Assembly (NCBI GenBank): GCA_020026355.1 | Contig: JAHHQP010000011.1 | Coordinates: 1-59,946, forward strand | DNA: 59,946 nt | Direction: 5' to 3' | Source: Bacteroidales bacterium | GTDB taxonomy: Bacteria; Bacteroidota; Bacteroidia; Bacteroidales; UBA932 | Shown: positions 16,467 through 24,108 of the stretch, piece by piece | Numbering within the stretch: position 1 is the first letter of the stretch | How the letters are laid out: each line of letters begins with the position of its first letter | Program-made: the position numbers and the translations under genes | Notes under the pieces: generated by a model | What the model saw: the letters and a program-made list of their open reading frames with translations, nothing else | Databases searched by the model: none | Told to the model about the DNA's origin: nothing

Positions 16467-17228
16467 ATGATCAAAGTAGACCATCTGAACAAAGGATTCG
16501 ACGGCGTGGATGTCCTGAAAGATATCTGTGTCGAATATAAGGCCGGCTGCTGCAACATGATCATCGGCGCCAGCGGTTCCGGCAAGACGGTTCTGTTGAA
16601 GAACCTCATCGGCTTGCTGACTCCGGACAGCGGCGAGATCTATTATTCCGGACACCGTCTTTCTGAAATGAACTACAAGCAGAAGAAAGCGCTCCGCAAG
16701 GAAATCGGCATTCTTTTCCAAGGAAGTGCCCTCTTTGATTTCGCGACGGTGCTGGAGAACGTGATGTTCCCTATGGAATTCTTCACGGACTGGTCCGAGA
16801 AAGAACGTATCGAGCGGGCGCATTACTGCCTTGAAAAGGTCAATGTGACCGGTTCGGACGATAAATATCCGAATGAACTGAGCGGCGGCATGCAGAAAAG
16901 GGTCGGAATTGCCAGAGCCATTGCCTTGAATCCGAAATATCTCTTCTGCGATGAACCGAACTCAGGTCTTGATCCTTATACCTCCATTGTCATCGACCGT
17001 CTGATCAGTGACATCACGAAGGAATTCAACATCACAACGGTCGTGAATACGCACGATATGAACTCGATCCTCGAGATCGGAGATCAGATCAGCTTCATCT
17101 ATCGCGGACGGATGCTCTGGAAAGGCGACAAGCATTCGCTCCTGGACACGGAATGTCAGGAACTGAAGGATTTCGTCTGCGCCAATACCTTGGCCAGAAA
17201 TATCATCGAAGGAAAGGGAAAACTCTAG
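16467..17228 (+). CDS. mlaF: MlaF-type ABC transporter ATP-binding protein
   Basis: A 253-residue ATPase. Walker A is IGASGSGKTVLLK (about residues 32-44), Q-loop LFQGSALFDF, signature LSGGMQKRVGIARA, Walker B FCDEPNSGLDP and switch histidine NTHDMNS. The signature GGMQKR and the GSALFD Q-loop context match MlaF-type proteins rather than generic ABC importers. It pairs with mlaE. Its TAG stop overlaps by four bases with the stop of the converging gene on the minus strand (shared CTAG). Confidence 0.94.
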   Translation: MIKVDHLNKGFDGVDVLKDICVEYKAGCCNMIIGASGSGKTVLLKNLIGLLTPDSGEIYYSGHRLSEMNYKQKKALRKEIGILFQGSALFDFATVLENVMFPMEFFTDWSEKERIERAHYCLEKVNVTGSDDKYPNELSGGMQKRVGIARAIALNPKYLFCDEPNSGLDPYTSIVIDRLISDITKEFNITTVVNTHDMNSILEIGDQISFIYRGRMLWKGDKHSLLDTECQELKDFVCANTLARNIIEGKGKL

Positions 17229-18505
17229 AAACGGGCTCTCAGGCCGATTTCCGCTCCGATGGAGAGTGGCTGTGAGGTCCTGATGCTCTTCGGCTGTCCA
17301 CAATCGAAATAATAACGGAGACTCGGGTCAATGTAGATGCCGAGCCATCTGGTGATGCCGAATTCGACGCCAAGACCGATGCTGGCCGACCATTGGACGC
17401 CTTTCACCGGTTTGCGGTAGATCTTGTTCTTCAGGTCGATCAGCCGGAACTGGTTGCAGACATTCTTCTCGACCGTACCGCCTACTGTCGCATAGAAATC
17501 GATCCGGTCACTCTGGAGGATACTGTAATAGACATTTACGGGAATACCGATATAATGCTGGGTGTTCCGGATCCGGGTATCGTAGGCTTCTTTCTCCGGT
17601 TTTATGAAACCGTCAGCATCGTTGAACACGGCATCAGCTCTTCTGCTGAGCAGAGTGTAGTTGAGACCTACGGACATGGCCCATCTCTTGGTGAAGTTGT
17701 ATCTGACGCCGATTCCGAAAGTCAGCGGAAGATCATTCACGATATTTCCACGTTCTTCCACGCTGGTCGTCATGATGTTGGCTATGGAATGATGGCGGAA
17801 GGAATTCTTTTTGCCGGAGGAGAGGTTGCCGACAGCATTTCCGGAGAGATCCAATGAAAATTTCCGGGCTTTCTTCACCGGGGCCTTTTCTTCCCAGTCT
17901 GATTCGAGATGGAGATGGTCCAGTTCTTCCTGCGTGTCCGCTGCCTGGCTTTCTTGCTGTTCCGTATTTGTTTTCCGGGAATCTTCCTCCGTCGCTTCCT
18001 GTACCTGAACCGGTGTGGTTTCGTGGAGGGGCACTTCTTCCACAGGTTCAAGGACTTCTTCCTCAGTGGAAGTTACCGTTGAGGTCAATGGGTTCGCGGC
18101 TTTTACCGGAACGCTCGAGGAAATGGCCTGGGCCAATGGAAGAGCGTCTTCTTCCGGAAGGAGGATCGTCACTTCATCCTGTCCCGTTGTAACTGGCTCA
18201 GTCTTCGCGAGTTGTCCGAGCAGCGCAGGTGCAGGTTCCATCGAGAGCACGGTCGGTTGGTCATCAAGTTCCAGCCAGAGCGTCACGCCGATAAGGGCGG
18301 CTGCCGCGATGGAGGAGAGGGTGATGCCCCAGCGTTTCCATACCGGACGGTGCGACCTGTGGCTACCGGTGCTCAGAGGAGCGCAGGTAGCCAGTCGTGC
18401 GTCAAGGGAATCCCAGATGTGGGAAGGCACGTCCTCGCGGCCTTCCAGCATCATGCTCCTCCACATTTCGTCCTGTATGTCAGTTTCTTTTCTTCCCATG
18501 GTCAT
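17225..18505 (-). CDS. inner-membrane-anchored protein with C-terminal outer membrane beta-barrel domain; candidate anti-sigma factor
   Basis: A 426-residue protein in three parts. Residues 1-57 are soluble and contain DVPSHIWDSLDARL, similar to short cytoplasmic segments of Bacteroidota anti-sigma-like proteins. Residues about 58-80 are one membrane helix. Residues about 80-205 form a Thr/Glu/Pro-rich linker, and residues about 205-426 look like an outer membrane beta-barrel domain (alternating aromatic strands, final residue Phe). The start overlaps the end of the ECF sigma gene by 26 bases, so translation is probably coupled. I infer that the N-terminal part holds the sigma factor; this is not proven by sequence. 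The start could also be at 18499. Confidence 0.75.
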   Translation of the reverse strand: MTMGRKETDIQDEMWRSMMLEGREDVPSHIWDSLDARLATCAPLSTGSHRSHRPVWKRWGITLSSIAAAALIGVTLWLELDDQPTVLSMEPAPALLGQLAKTEPVTTGQDEVTILLPEEDALPLAQAISSSVPVKAANPLTSTVTSTEEEVLEPVEEVPLHETTPVQVQEATEEDSRKTNTEQQESQAADTQEELDHLHLESDWEEKAPVKKARKFSLDLSGNAVGNLSSGKKNSFRHHSIANIMTTSVEERGNIVNDLPLTFGIGVRYNFTKRWAMSVGLNYTLLSRRADAVFNDADGFIKPEKEAYDTRIRNTQHYIGIPVNVYYSILQSDRIDFYATVGGTVEKNVCNQFRLIDLKNKIYRKPVKGVQWSASIGLGVEFGITRWLGIYIDPSLRYYFDCGQPKSIRTSQPLSIGAEIGLRARF

Positions 18506-19034
18506 ATTCCGTCATTCTTTTCTGCAGACAGCTTCTCGCACGACTCAGTTGCGTACGCGAGGTTGTCTCGCTGATACCCAGCATCTCACCGATTTCCTTG
18601 TGCGAATAACCTTCGATCACGTAAAGGTTGAAAACCGTCCTGAAGCCATCCGGCAGGGAGGTGATCAGTTGCATCAGCTCTTTGTAGGCCAGATTCTGGG
18701 TCTGTGAAACGGTAGTCGCTTTCAGCGTTTCCGCTTCTTTTATGTCATCACTCATCTTCAAGGCATCCTTTTTCCTCAGATGCATGAGTGAGGTGTTCAC
18801 GAAAATCTTCCGGGCCCAACCTTCGAACGAACCATCTCCCTTGTAGGAGTCCAGTTTAGTGAAGAGCGTGACGAAACCATCTTGGAGCACATCTTCAGCA
18901 GTCATCCGTTCTCCTGTATAACGCAGGCATACGGACAACATCTGAGGTGCCAGGAAATCATAAAGCTTCTTCTGCGCACTCCTCTGGTTATCAAGACATT
19001 GCTTGATGGTTCTGGAGAGGTCTTTTTCGGTCAC
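18480..19034 (-). CDS. ECF-type RNA polymerase sigma factor
   Basis: A 184-residue sigma-70 family factor of the extracytoplasmic function type. Region 2 is seen as RYTGERMTAEDVLQDGFVTL and FEGWARKIFVNTSLMHLRK (about residues 38-90) and region 4 as SHKEIGEMLGISETTSRTQL with a helix-turn-helix (about 146-165). The reading frame opens with GTG (19032-19034) followed by ACC GAA; no ATG is available nearby, so the exact start is less sure. It is followed, with overlap, by the transmembrane barrel protein that probably controls it. Target genes are unknown. Confidence 0.93.
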   Translation of the reverse strand: MTEKDLSRTIKQCLDNQRSAQKKLYDFLAPQMLSVCLRYTGERMTAEDVLQDGFVTLFTKLDSYKGDGSFEGWARKIFVNTSLMHLRKKDALKMSDDIKEAETLKATTVSQTQNLAYKELMQLITSLPDGFRTVFNLYVIEGYSHKEIGEMLGISETTSRTQLSRARSCLQKRMTEYDHGKKRN

Positions 19035-19160
19035 TGAGGTCGGTTTAGTACTTTTTCCCCGGAAAAAAACCTATCAGATAGATGCGTCCGGGAATATCAA
19101 TGTTGCATTATGCAGAGCATAATTTTTCAAAACTAATATTTTTTTCCGACATTTGAGTAT

Positions 19161-19168
19161 TATTTTTG
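19161..19168 (+). promoter_or_regulatory. TPR-envC promoter (-7 element)
   Basis: TATTTTTG 35 bases before the TPR gene start, in the divergent region shared with the sigma factor gene. Confidence 0.5.
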
Positions 19169-19203
19169 CTGGTTTCGGCAAAGGTTAACAAAAAAAGATT
19201 CAG

Positions 19204-20943
19204 ATGAAAAGATTTGGTTTGCTTCTGGTCAACGTGCTGATAATCTGTCTGTCCGCGAGGGCGGCGGGTCAGGAATGTGCGATCGGGAAAGAGGAAATGG
19301 AAGTGGCTGCCGCAGCAAGGAACGGAATCATTGAGGCGGTGGAGAAATTCAATGCGAAAGATTTCAAGGGAGCTGTGGAGCTGCTGGAGGTCCTCATCGA
19401 GGAAGAACCGGAAAACGATGCAGCCTGTTACTATATGGCACTCTCCAAGATCGGACTCGGAGAGAAAGATATTGCGGAAGCCTATCTGGAACGAGCGGTC
19501 GAACTCGATCCTGCTAATTTCTGGTACCGTTACCGGCTGGCTGCTTATTATGGCATGATCTCTCGGAGCGAGGAGGCCATAAAGCTTTATCAGGAACTGC
19601 TGAAGGAATTCCCGAAAAAAAGCCAGATTTATTATGACTTGTATGAAATCTATGTGGCTTCCGACAAGAAAGAAGAAGCTCTGGAGGTTCTGGACTCCAT
19701 CGAGGATGTCTTCGGAGCATCGGATGCTATCGTCATGCAGCGTTTCAATCTGCTGCTGATGATGGAACGTCAGGAAGAAGCGATCAGTACGTTGAAGGAA
19801 TACAACGAGCATTATTCTTCTCCTTTCGTGCTCACGACCCTGGCGGATTATGAGATGTCCGTCTACAACGACAGTCTGGCGCACCGTTATTACGACGAAG
19901 TGCTCGATATCTTCCCGGATTATGCTCCGGCGATGCTCGGCAAGGCAGAAGCGTACCGGTTGACCCGCAAGGAAGATGAATATTTCAAGATGATCGATGC
20001 GTTCGTTTCTTCAACGAACATCGGGTCCAGAGAAAAGAAAGCTTATCTGGAGGCTTTGGTCAATCAGTCGCTTCCTGTCTATCTGAAATCAGTCGCTCCG
20101 AAACTGGAGAAAGTACTGGACAAGGCGCTGGAGCAGCATCCTGCTGATTCGCTCCTGCTTCCGGTCAAAGGTATGTTCTATCTGAAGATCGGTCAGCTGG
20201 AAGCGGCAGAGGAGACTTATCGGATCCATGCGGCGGAAAATCCGGAGAGCATTTCGGCCAGGGCGACCTGGTGCGATTTCCTCGCCTATCAGAAAAAATG
20301 GGAGAAACTGGCGTCAGAAGCCGGTCGTGCGGCCTCGGATTTCCCGGATGAACCAGGTTTCATCGATTCGGAGATCTATGCTCGCTACAATCTGGAACAA
20401 TGGCCGGAAATCATCCGCCTGTGCAAGGAAATGCTGGCGAAGAAACCGGCAGACAAGGCTCGGCAGGAAAGCGCCTGGTCGACCATGGGAGATGTCTATT
20501 TCATGGCTGGAATGCGGAAAGAAGCCTTCAGGGCTTATGATCGAGCCCTGAAACTTAATCCTGACAACGTTTATGTCCTGAATAATTATGCCTATTATCT
20601 AAGTCTGGGACACCGCCGGTTGAAGAAGGCGGCGGCCATGAGCAAGAAAACCGTGGAAAAGGAACCGGATAATGCGACTTATCTGGACACTTATGCTTGG
20701 ATTCTCTATCTCCAGGGAAAACCGGAGGAAGCGAAACCCTTGTTCAAGCATGCCATGCTGTATGGTGGAAAAGACAGTGCGGTCATCATGGACCATTATG
20801 CGGAAGTGCTTTACAAGTTGGGCGAATACGACCTGGCTTTTGTCTATTGGAACCGTATCGGGAATATGGAAGACGCGAGAAATATTCCGGGACTTGACGA
20901 AAAGATCGCCGAGAGAAAGGCGAAAATGAAGAAGAAAAAATGA
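19204..20943 (+). CDS. tetratricopeptide repeat protein, exported
   Basis: A 579-residue protein with a signal peptide (residues 1-22, ending ARAAGQ) followed by an array of at least ten helical TPR-type repeats. Clear units include GAVELLEVLIEEEPENDAAC, AEAYLERAVELDPANFWYRY, EAIKLYQELLKEFPKKSQIY and EAFRAYDRALKLNPDNVYVL. Such proteins are periplasmic scaffolds. Its stop overlaps the start of envC (ATGA at 20940-20943), implying translational coupling and a shared envelope role. In other Bacteroidota a DUF4292 lipoprotein usually lies between the TPR and EnvC genes; here there is none. Confidence 0.9.
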   Translation: MKRFGLLLVNVLIICLSARAAGQECAIGKEEMEVAAAARNGIIEAVEKFNAKDFKGAVELLEVLIEEEPENDAACYYMALSKIGLGEKDIAEAYLERAVELDPANFWYRYRLAAYYGMISRSEEAIKLYQELLKEFPKKSQIYYDLYEIYVASDKKEEALEVLDSIEDVFGASDAIVMQRFNLLLMMERQEEAISTLKEYNEHYSSPFVLTTLADYEMSVYNDSLAHRYYDEVLDIFPDYAPAMLGKAEAYRLTRKEDEYFKMIDAFVSSTNIGSREKKAYLEALVNQSLPVYLKSVAPKLEKVLDKALEQHPADSLLLPVKGMFYLKIGQLEAAEETYRIHAAENPESISARATWCDFLAYQKKWEKLASEAGRAASDFPDEPGFIDSEIYARYNLEQWPEIIRLCKEMLAKKPADKARQESAWSTMGDVYFMAGMRKEAFRAYDRALKLNPDNVYVLNNYAYYLSLGHRRLKKAAAMSKKTVEKEPDNATYLDTYAWILYLQGKPEEAKPLFKHAMLYGGKDSAVIMDHYAEVLYKLGEYDLAFVYWNRIGNMEDARNIPGLDEKIAERKAKMKKKK

Positions 20944-22163
20944 AGAAGATCCTCGTGAAATCCATCATTGCGGCCACATTTGCGCTGCTGCTTGTCTGTC
21001 CGGTACTTTCCGGACAGAACCGGACGGAGCATGAAAGGCAGAAGCAGCGTCTGGAAAAGGAAATCGAGATGCTTGATGCTCAGCTCAAGAAAGTGTCCGC
21101 ACGCACCAGCGATGCTTCTTGGAAGCTGGAACTTCTGAACCGTAAGGTGGCCGGAAGAAAGGCACTGGTCACGGATTCCGAACGCCAGATCCGTCGTTAC
21201 GATAACGAGATCCGTTTGAAACAGTTGGAAATCAACAAACTGGATGCGCGCGTGGACACCTTGGAATTCTATTTCAACAAGTTGGTCCGCAGTGCTTACA
21301 AGAATAGGGATGCCAAAGTCTGGTACATGTATCTTCTGGCTAGTGACAATCTGTCTCAGGCCTACTGCCGGTTGGGTTATTTCAAGAATATGGCGAATCA
21401 GATGAAGACGGAATCGGAGAAGATCGCCGCAACGAAAGAAGAACTTCAGCAGCAGCGCTCCCAGCTTCAGCTGCTGCGGAAGGATGCTGATGAAGTACGG
21501 GCGGAAAGACGTGCAGAGTTGAGCCGTATCTCTGCGGATCAGGATGAAGCCCGGAAGGTCGTGTCCATCCTGAAGAAAGATGTGCAGAACTACAAACGTC
21601 AGCTGGCTCAGAAACGTCGTGAAGTGGAAGCGCTCAACCGGGAGATCGAACGCCTGGTCCGGGAGGCGATGAAGAAGGCCGAGTCAGAACCTGAAGTGAA
21701 GGAAGAAACCTCCGGTAAGACGACGCCGTCGAAACGGACGGTGGTTGATTTCAAGCTTTCCGGTAAATTCTCCAGCAACAAAGGCAAGCTTCCATGGCCG
21801 GTAGAAGGTCCGGTGGTCGACAAGTTCGGCCAGCACTATGATCCGGTCTATCCGAAGCTCAAGCTGCCTTTCAACAACGGAATCAGCATTGCCGTGAACG
21901 AAGGAACTGAGGTTATCGCTGTCTTCGACGGTGTGGTCAAGCAGATCGTCGTGATGCCGGGCTACAATCAATGCGTGCTTGTCCAGCATGGCAGCTATTT
22001 TTCCTTTTATTGTAAACTGAAGAATACCGCGGTAAAAGCCGGTGACCGGGTCAAGTTGGGACAAGTCATCGGTGTCGTAGATAAAATCAATTCCAAGAGT
22101 CAGCTCCATTTCCAAATCTGGAAAGGTACTCAACCTCAGAATCCGGAAAGCTGGCTTCGATAA
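20940..22163 (+). CDS. envC: EnvC family murein hydrolase activator (degenerate LytM/M23 domain)
   Basis: A 407-residue protein with a signal peptide (about 1-25), a long coiled coil (about 30-250, rich in Gln, Lys, Glu and Arg) and a C-terminal LytM/M23 fold (about 280-407). The metalloprotease ligands are mostly lost: the first His-x-x-x-Asp site reads NNGISIAV, the YxHL motif reads FYCKLK, and the last motif keeps only one histidine in SQLHFQIW. This is the pattern of EnvC/NlpD-type proteins, which activate amidases at the septum instead of cutting murein themselves. It is coupled to the TPR gene upstream. Confidence 0.92.
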   Translation: MKKILVKSIIAATFALLLVCPVLSGQNRTEHERQKQRLEKEIEMLDAQLKKVSARTSDASWKLELLNRKVAGRKALVTDSERQIRRYDNEIRLKQLEINKLDARVDTLEFYFNKLVRSAYKNRDAKVWYMYLLASDNLSQAYCRLGYFKNMANQMKTESEKIAATKEELQQQRSQLQLLRKDADEVRAERRAELSRISADQDEARKVVSILKKDVQNYKRQLAQKRREVEALNREIERLVREAMKKAESEPEVKEETSGKTTPSKRTVVDFKLSGKFSSNKGKLPWPVEGPVVDKFGQHYDPVYPKLKLPFNNGISIAVNEGTEVIAVFDGVVKQIVVMPGYNQCVLVQHGSYFSFYCKLKNTAVKAGDRVKLGQVIGVVDKINSKSQLHFQIWKGTQPQNPESWLR

Positions 22164-22172
22164 ATTATTTGT

Positions 22173-23627
22173 ATGAAAAAGACAGTATTTCTCACCGGTG
22201 CGACCGGAAACATGGGCTGGGCCGGCTTTCAGGAACTCTATAGGAGAGGAAAGTTCCGGATCAGGATTCTGGCCCGAAACAGTAAGAAGAACCGTAAGAA
22301 ACTGGCACCTTATCTGCAGGATCCTTCTGTGGATATCATTTGGGGAGATTTGCTCAATTATGAAGACATCCTCCAGGGAGTCACCGGCGCAGACTACATC
22401 CTGCATGTCGGAGGTATGGTTTCTCCAGCAGCAGACCTTTTCCCGGAAGAAACCCTCAAGGTCAATGTGACTTCGGCCATGCATATCGTCAAGGCGGTAC
22501 TCGCACAGCCGGATGCCGAACGGATCAGAGTGGTCTATATCGGTTCCGTCTCCCAATACGGCGATCGTCGAAGTCCAGTTCAATGGGGAAGTACCGGAGA
22601 TCCGTCCTTTGCCAGCCAGTTCGATATGTATTCTGTCTCGAAATGTCTGGCCGAGAAGGTGATCGCGGATTCCGGAATCAAGCATTGGGTGTCCTTGCGC
22701 CAGAGCGGCATTCTTTATCCTGGGATTCTGAAAGTGGTGAACTCTACTGCCTTCCATGTTCCTCTGGCCGGAGTCCTGGAATGGGCGACGATCGAGGACT
22801 CCGGACGGGTACTGGCCAATGTCTGTGAAGACTTTGTCCCGGAAGAGTTCTGGAATCGCTTCTACAACATCAGTTCAGGTCCGGACTACAGGATGTCAAA
22901 TTATGAATTCGAGTCGAGACTGCTCAGGACGGTCGGACTGCCGGGGCCGGAGAAGATATTCGAGCCGCAGTGGTTCGCGCTGAAGAATTTCCACGGCATG
23001 TGGTACACGGACGCGGAGTTGCTCGAGAATTATCTCCATTTCAGGGCCAATGTACCTTTGGACCTGTATTTCAAGCAGATGAAGAAGAAATTACCTTGGT
23101 ATTTCTCTCTGGCCTTTCTGGTGCCTGCTTTCCTTGTCAAGCTTTACATGAAGAAATATGCTTATCAGGACGATACCTGCACTCAATGGTGGGTAAAGCA
23201 TGATCCCGAGAAGGTAAAGGCTTATTATGGCTCGCGTGAGGCCTATGATCGGATCAAGTCTTGGGATGATGTCCGCCCGATACCTTTGGAGAAGGATCTT
23301 GCTCGGGCGAAGGCGAGCGGACAGGTCGTGGAGGTCGATCGAGGCTATGATATATCCAAGCCGCTTCAGAATCTCTCTCTGGAGGAGCTTCGAGCGGCAG
23401 CCGCTTTCAGAGGCGGAAAGTTCATTGGCCCGGAAGAACTTCCAGGAACTCCTGGGCAACTTTTCGAATGGGAATGTGAACATGGACACCGCTTCCAGGC
23501 TTCCTTGGAATATGTTCTGCTGGGTGGAGGCTGGTGTCAGGACTGTGAACTTTCCAAGGTCATGGTCGAGACAACGGAGAAAAACCGTTTCATTTCGCAG
23601 ATAACAGCTGCACAGCACCAGGAATAG
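22173..23627 (+). CDS. NAD-dependent epimerase/dehydratase (extended SDR) with C-terminal zinc-ribbon-like tail
   Basis: A 484-residue protein. Residues 1-280 are an extended short-chain dehydrogenase: TGATGNMGWAG cofactor loop at 8-18, a serine-containing IGSVSQYGD strand and the YSVSK active-site motif. Residues about 307-327 are hydrophobic (WYFSLAFLVPAFLVKLYMKK) and could anchor it to the membrane. The C-terminal 90 residues are not part of the SDR fold and contain Cys435, His437/His439, Cys455 and Cys458 (CEHGH and CQDC), a zinc-ribbon-like arrangement. Substrate is unknown; the SDR resembles sterol/sugar epimerase-type enzymes in general. Its last 38 bases overlap the converging nrdG. 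Confidence 0.88.
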   Translation: MKKTVFLTGATGNMGWAGFQELYRRGKFRIRILARNSKKNRKKLAPYLQDPSVDIIWGDLLNYEDILQGVTGADYILHVGGMVSPAADLFPEETLKVNVTSAMHIVKAVLAQPDAERIRVVYIGSVSQYGDRRSPVQWGSTGDPSFASQFDMYSVSKCLAEKVIADSGIKHWVSLRQSGILYPGILKVVNSTAFHVPLAGVLEWATIEDSGRVLANVCEDFVPEEFWNRFYNISSGPDYRMSNYEFESRLLRTVGLPGPEKIFEPQWFALKNFHGMWYTDAELLENYLHFRANVPLDLYFKQMKKKLPWYFSLAFLVPAFLVKLYMKKYAYQDDTCTQWWVKHDPEKVKAYYGSREAYDRIKSWDDVRPIPLEKDLARAKASGQVVEVDRGYDISKPLQNLSLEELRAAAAFRGGKFIGPEELPGTPGQLFEWECEHGHRFQASLEYVLLGGGWCQDCELSKVMVETTEKNRFISQITAAQHQE

Positions 23628-24093
23628 GCGCTTCCTGCTGTGGTTTGAGGTAAATGATCCTCTGGTTCGAGCTGCCCCTGAACAGCAGTTGCGTATCTCT
23701 CAGAGCCTGTATGAAAGGGCCTTCAACCAATACGTCAAGATAGGGGAGGATAGCGGATAATCTTTTGTCTGCAACGATTTCCTCGTAAGTGAAACCGGTA
23801 TAGCACCAGATGGTCTTGCCGGTTTCTTCTTTGATTCTCCGGGCCAGTTCCGTGAATGCTTCTACCTGATACAGCGGGTCTCCTCCGGAGAAGGTGACGT
23901 TGCTGAATTCATCTTCCTTCACAATGTCCAGCAATTCTTCCACGCTCATTTCGCGGCCGCCCTTGAAATCCCAGGATTCCGGGTTGTGGCAACCGGGGCA
24001 ATGGTGGGCGCAGCCGGCACAGTATATAGAAGTACGGAGACCAGGGCCGTCGGCCATGGTCTCCTCCAAGATATCAAGTATTCTGATGTTCAT
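23590..24093 (-). CDS. nrdG: anaerobic ribonucleoside-triphosphate reductase activating protein
   Basis: A 167-residue radical SAM protein that puts the glycyl radical on NrdD. The cluster motif CAHHCPGC (CxxxCxxC) lies near residues 29-36, followed by HNPESWDF; the SAM-binding GGDPLYQ segment is near 70-76. It follows nrdD by 15 bases and is cotranscribed. The 3' end overlaps the SDR gene on the other strand. Confidence 0.96.
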   Translation of the reverse strand: MNIRILDILEETMADGPGLRTSIYCAGCAHHCPGCHNPESWDFKGGREMSVEELLDIVKEDEFSNVTFSGGDPLYQVEAFTELARRIKEETGKTIWCYTGFTYEEIVADKRLSAILPYLDVLVEGPFIQALRDTQLLFRGSSNQRIIYLKPQQEAPIPGAVQLLSAK

Positions 24094-24108
24094 GTCTTGC
24101 TGAAGGTA

